Below, in pieces: positions 37,293-39,844 of a DNA stretch of 39,844 nucleotides. The notes under the pieces are model-generated. The model ran no database searches and was not told the origin of the DNA. It saw only the letters and a program-made list of their open reading frames with translations. Position 1 is the first letter of the stretch; each line of letters begins with the position of its first letter. Source of the DNA: an uncultured Methylococcaceae bacterium (GTDB lineage Bacteria > Pseudomonadota > Gammaproteobacteria > Methylococcales > Methylomonadaceae); contig CAJADF010000010.1 of assembly GCA_903938485.1 (NCBI GenBank), forward strand, positions 1 through 39,844. Direction: 5' to 3'. The translations under genes and the position numbers were made by a program.

Positions 37293-37487
37293 TTATTTTG
37301 CTGAACGTTTTTGAATTTCTGCGGCAGCATAAGCATTTTCAATACTTAATTGCGTAAGAAAATGTCTTCTTAAAGTAGAGTCTTCAGGAACAACGATTTT
37401 TGATATTTCACTATTCTTAAAAAATTTATCACCCCAAAAAATATAAGCAGTAAAAACTAATACGGCAAAAACTAATATTTCTTCCAT
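37293..37487 (-). CDS. small membrane protein of unknown function
   Basis: A 64-residue protein starting at ATG 37487, preceded by GGAG at good spacing. An in-frame TTG at 37499 would add four residues and lies inside this ribosome site, so the ATG is preferred. One membrane span (about 3-19, ILVFAVLVFTAYIFWGD) is followed by a soluble, charged C-terminus. I do not recognise it. It is a single gene in a largely non-coding area. The ribosome site and membrane layout support a real gene. Confidence 0.6.
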   Translation of the reverse strand: MEEILVFAVLVFTAYIFWGDKFFKNSEISKIVVPEDSTLRRHFLTQLSIENAYAAAEIQKRSAK

Positions 37488-37787
37488 AACACACTCCAAT
37501 AAATCAAAAAAGTTAACATAAATATAACAGACACATTAAAACATGTATCGTTGATGAGTGTTGCACTTTATAGGCCAAAATTAATATTTTTTATAATTTG
37601 TGCTTGTGAGTCTACATGGCATGGCTTTTTTTTGTTGTTTTTAGTGCAAATACACAAAATTTTTGTTAAATTTGTTATATAACAGACATCCTATATCTTT
37701 TTACTCTTTATAATAAAGATTGAAGTGAGTTGCTGGTGCTATGAATGTAAATTAATTTTTAAACAGTTATCAAAGGTAAAAATCTGA

Positions 37788-38549
37788 ATGTTGATAGATT
37801 GGAATACGATTTATGCTGCTATATGGCGTCAACGCAAAGAATATTTGCGACCAGTATTACAGATTGACCCTGTTTCTTTAAACCAACTAATAGGAATAGA
37901 TAAACAAAAGCAACAATTAGTTGATAATACTTTACGCTTTATTAATGGTCAGCCCGCTAATAATGCACTTTTATGGGGTGCCAGAGGTACCGGCAAGTCA
38001 TCTTTAGTTAAAGCGCTATTAAATGAATTTAAAAGCCGTGATTTAAGATTGATTGAAGTCGATAAACAAGATTTGATTTATCTACCTGAGATTGTTGATG
38101 ACATCCGTGATGCGTCTAAACGTTTTATTATTTATTGTGATGATTTATCTTTTGATACGGGTGATACTTTATATAAACCCTTAAAAAGTGTGTTAGAGGG
38201 ATCTATTGAATTACCACCTGAAAATGTATTGTTTTATGCAACTTCAAATCGTCGGCATTTATTACCCGAGAAAATGAGTGATAATCTTGCTACTCAGTTG
38301 ATTGATGACGAGGTACATTATTCTGATACCGTGGAAGAAAAAATATCTCTATCAGATCGATTCGGATTAAGACTCGCTTTTTATCCTCAACACACCCAGA
38401 CTTATCTAGATATTATTGATAGTTATTTTTCAGAATATACGGGTGATCTCAATGATTTGCATAAACAAGCTTTAGATTTTGCATATCAAAATGCTTCAAA
38501 GAATGGCAGAACAGCCAAGCAATTTTACAATACTTACGGACGCAATTGA
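37788..38549 (+). CDS. AAA-type ATP-binding protein, DUF815 family
   Basis: A 253-residue P-loop ATPase of the DUF815 family (AAA superfamily). Walker A is GARGTGKS (64-71), Walker B FIIYCDD (113-119), and a sensor-1-like YATSNRRHL follows near 149-157; the C-terminal helical part ends in GRTAKQFYN. DUF815 proteins are widespread in proteobacteria and of unknown function. AAAGGT precedes the ATG. It is followed by a DUF2956 gene after 28 nt, on the same strand. Confidence 0.9.
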   Translation: MLIDWNTIYAAIWRQRKEYLRPVLQIDPVSLNQLIGIDKQKQQLVDNTLRFINGQPANNALLWGARGTGKSSLVKALLNEFKSRDLRLIEVDKQDLIYLPEIVDDIRDASKRFIIYCDDLSFDTGDTLYKPLKSVLEGSIELPPENVLFYATSNRRHLLPEKMSDNLATQLIDDEVHYSDTVEEKISLSDRFGLRLAFYPQHTQTYLDIIDSYFSEYTGDLNDLHKQALDFAYQNASKNGRTAKQFYNTYGRN

Positions 38550-38577
38550 TCATAAACTTTGACTGTATAAACTTAAC

Positions 38578-38943
38578 ATGACTAAAAATACCTACCAAAA
38601 ACTATCGCCTCAAACGCAAGAAGAGGGTTTAAAAATAGCCAAAGGTATACAACGGCCAGCTCAATCTAAAGAACAAACTCGGTTAATTGCTCAGGGCATT
38701 CAACAGGGCATTGATATTTACAAGAAACAGCAGAAAGAAAAAGCCAGAGCGTTAGATCGTAAACTAAAGAAGGTCAGTAATCAAAAATTACAAAATACTT
38801 CGACTGCCGACCCACAGGTTAACGAAGTTGAACATATTATAATATATCGACAACATTGGTTACCTTGGGTGTTATTGGTGATTACTTGGTTGGCAATTAG
38901 CGTTAAATTACCCCAATTATCCAGCCCTCTACTATTGCAATAG
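38578..38943 (+). CDS. DUF2956 family protein
   Basis: A 121-residue protein of the DUF2956 family. The N-terminal block has ETQ-type residues (SPQTQEEGLKIAKGIQRP, about 10-27) and SKEQTRLIAQGIQQGI (about 30-45), followed by a basic KKQQKEKARALDRKLKK helix (about 50-66) and one C-terminal membrane span (about 94-111). It is a tail-anchored protein with a charged cytosolic part; function unknown. It follows the DUF815 ATPase closely, so they may be co-transcribed. Its last 41 nt overlap the convergent gene. Confidence 0.85.
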   Translation: MTKNTYQKLSPQTQEEGLKIAKGIQRPAQSKEQTRLIAQGIQQGIDIYKKQQKEKARALDRKLKKVSNQKLQNTSTADPQVNEVEHIIIYRQHWLPWVLLVITWLAISVKLPQLSSPLLLQ

Positions 38944-39694
38944 TTCGTTCAGTTGTTGTTATCGGTGGATTTAAGAAATCTACTAATTCACCTTCTGTAT
39001 CGGCTTGTTGCATCCATGCCGCAATAGAATAAGCATCATGCTGATCTGCTGTACGATCTTCAATATTGAAGTTATTGTTATAAAGTGCTGGATAAGCTTC
39101 AAGCACAGTTGAATATCCAGTTGGAATGTCCCAACCAGAATATGGCCAAAAATGTACGTTGTTTGAAACGTTTTTTATGAGGTATTTTAGCCAAGGTAAT
39201 CCAGCGTGAGTAGATTTTGCAACTTGCCCTGGTACATCAAAATGGAAAACAGATTTAGCTTTAGATTTTTCTTCAGTTAATCGTCGCCATTTAGCATTAC
39301 CAGAGCGATGTCTTCCATTACCCTGTAAACCCTTACGTATAGAGTCTACCGTTATATCATCTTGATCAGTAGGCCAGTGTGCTTGGAAATCCTCTAGAAA
39401 GTGTATCCAATCTTGTGTTAATTGATGATATTCAAAATAACGCATAGGGAATGAAAAACTATGATCAATACCAACTAAGGTAGGTATATCTTCGTTTAAA
39501 CTGGCAACTAACCATTCTGCAATGCCTCGTCTAGTCCAGTATTTAGGCGTACTTTTAGGAGGTAACACTTCTATGGGTTTGGAAGAGGCTGTGGCTGAAT
39601 AAACACGTAAACCTTTAAGACTGGAGTTTGCTGTTTGTGCCCCAGAATAATCGATACCAATATAGCGTTGAAATTGTGGAAGATTATTGTTCAA
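38903..39694 (-). CDS. DUF429-like (RNase H-fold) protein
   Basis: A 263-residue protein with an actin/RNase H-like N-terminus, YIGIDYSGAQ (11-20), a second acidic strand GIDHSFSFP (about 74-82), EAYPALY near residue 209, and DQHDAYSIAAW (about 223-233). This pattern of spaced Asp/Glu resembles DUF429 predicted nucleases. No biochemical function is known. The only early start is TTG at 39694; no ATG precedes the conserved block, and the ribosome site is weak. It overlaps the DUF2956 gene tail-to-tail by 41 nt. Confidence 0.7.
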   Translation of the reverse strand: MNNNLPQFQRYIGIDYSGAQTANSSLKGLRVYSATASSKPIEVLPPKSTPKYWTRRGIAEWLVASLNEDIPTLVGIDHSFSFPMRYFEYHQLTQDWIHFLEDFQAHWPTDQDDITVDSIRKGLQGNGRHRSGNAKWRRLTEEKSKAKSVFHFDVPGQVAKSTHAGLPWLKYLIKNVSNNVHFWPYSGWDIPTGYSTVLEAYPALYNNNFNIEDRTADQHDAYSIAAWMQQADTEGELVDFLNPPITTTERTIAIVEGWIIGVI

Positions 39695-39739
39695 GATAGC
39701 GTCGCTGTTGATTTAATTGCAGTTTGTAGATTGTAGTTT

Positions 39740-39774
39740 GTAGGTCGGGTTAGCGCTAGCGTAACCCGACCTAC
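39740..39774. repeat. perfect inverted repeat of the dispersed GTCGGGTTA type
   Basis: GTAGGTCGGGTTA (39740-39752) and TAACCCGACCTAC (39762-39774) are perfect 13-nt complements around a GCGCTAGCG core that is itself nearly palindromic. Short elements of this sequence are scattered through many proteobacterial genomes as REP/MITE-like repeats. It lies just upstream of the minus-strand gene starting at 39694. There is only one copy in this window. No T-run follows. Confidence 0.75.
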
Positions 39775-39844
39775 TGAACTTTTTATCCATAAAGGGTAGT
39801 GGTCTGTTTATAAAGTAAGTTAAATTAAAAATCAATAAGCTGCA

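Overview
The window is chromosomal DNA of an AT-rich gammaproteobacterium (roughly two thirds A+T by eye). The evidence is the order thrS-infC-rpmI-rplT-pheS-pheT-ihfA-merR, the scpA-scpB-rluB block, two-domain MaeB, YadG/YadH, and the families DUF3581, DUF2956 and DUF815. I cannot name the genus. Nearly all the sequence is core genome. The accessory part is about 18.4-30.4 kb.

Layout. 0-6.6 kb: on the minus strand a membrane-anchored GH17 beta-glucanase-like protein and an overlapping gamma-glutamylcyclotransferase-like protein; on the plus strand a small membrane protein and maeB; then a minus-strand pair of unknown genes (5.5-6.6 kb). 6.7-10.65 kb: yciO-like, an M50 site-2 protease homologue, scpA, scpB and rluB, tightly packed; this order is common near the segregation/condensation genes. 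10.7-18.4 kb: a promoter, tRNA-Val(GAC) and a terminator, then the translation operon from thrS to pheT, ihfA and a MerR-like gene, ending at tRNA-Pro(GGG). infC begins at an ATC codon with a strong Shine-Dalgarno sequence. The infC-rpmI spacer folds into hairpins, and an intrinsic terminator separates rplT from pheS.

18.4-20.1 kb is a decayed, gene-poor stretch with a 35-codon membrane ORF and a fibronectin-III-like pseudogene with two in-frame TAA codons. 20.1-30.4 kb is a nearly complete Tad (tight adherence, Flp pilus) locus: two tandem Flp pilin genes, cpaB/rcpC, cpaC/rcpA secretin, a small lipoprotein, cpaE/tadZ, cpaF/tadA ATPase, tadB, tadC, a tadD-like TPR lipoprotein, a tadE-like pseudopilin and a tadG-like protein. 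The prepilin peptidase (tadV/cpaA) is absent and must be elsewhere. A perfect 10-bp hairpin sits between the second pilin and cpaB, where it could separate high pilin mRNA levels from the rest of the operon.

30.4-39.8 kb: a conserved unknown gene and ppx (minus), the ABC exporter pair yadG-yadH with a YkgJ-like cysteine-cluster gene, a DUF3581 gene, a small cytochrome c resembling cytochrome c6, a short membrane protein, a DUF815 ATPase, a DUF2956 gene, a DUF429-like gene and, at the right edge, a perfect inverted repeat of the dispersed GTAGGTCGGGTTA type. I saw no CRISPR array, rRNA, transposase or integrase gene. I found no clearly new multi-gene system. The nearest candidates for new biology are the unusual starts and overlaps (infC, scpB), the structured RNA regions, the pilin hairpin and the uncharacterised gene pairs.
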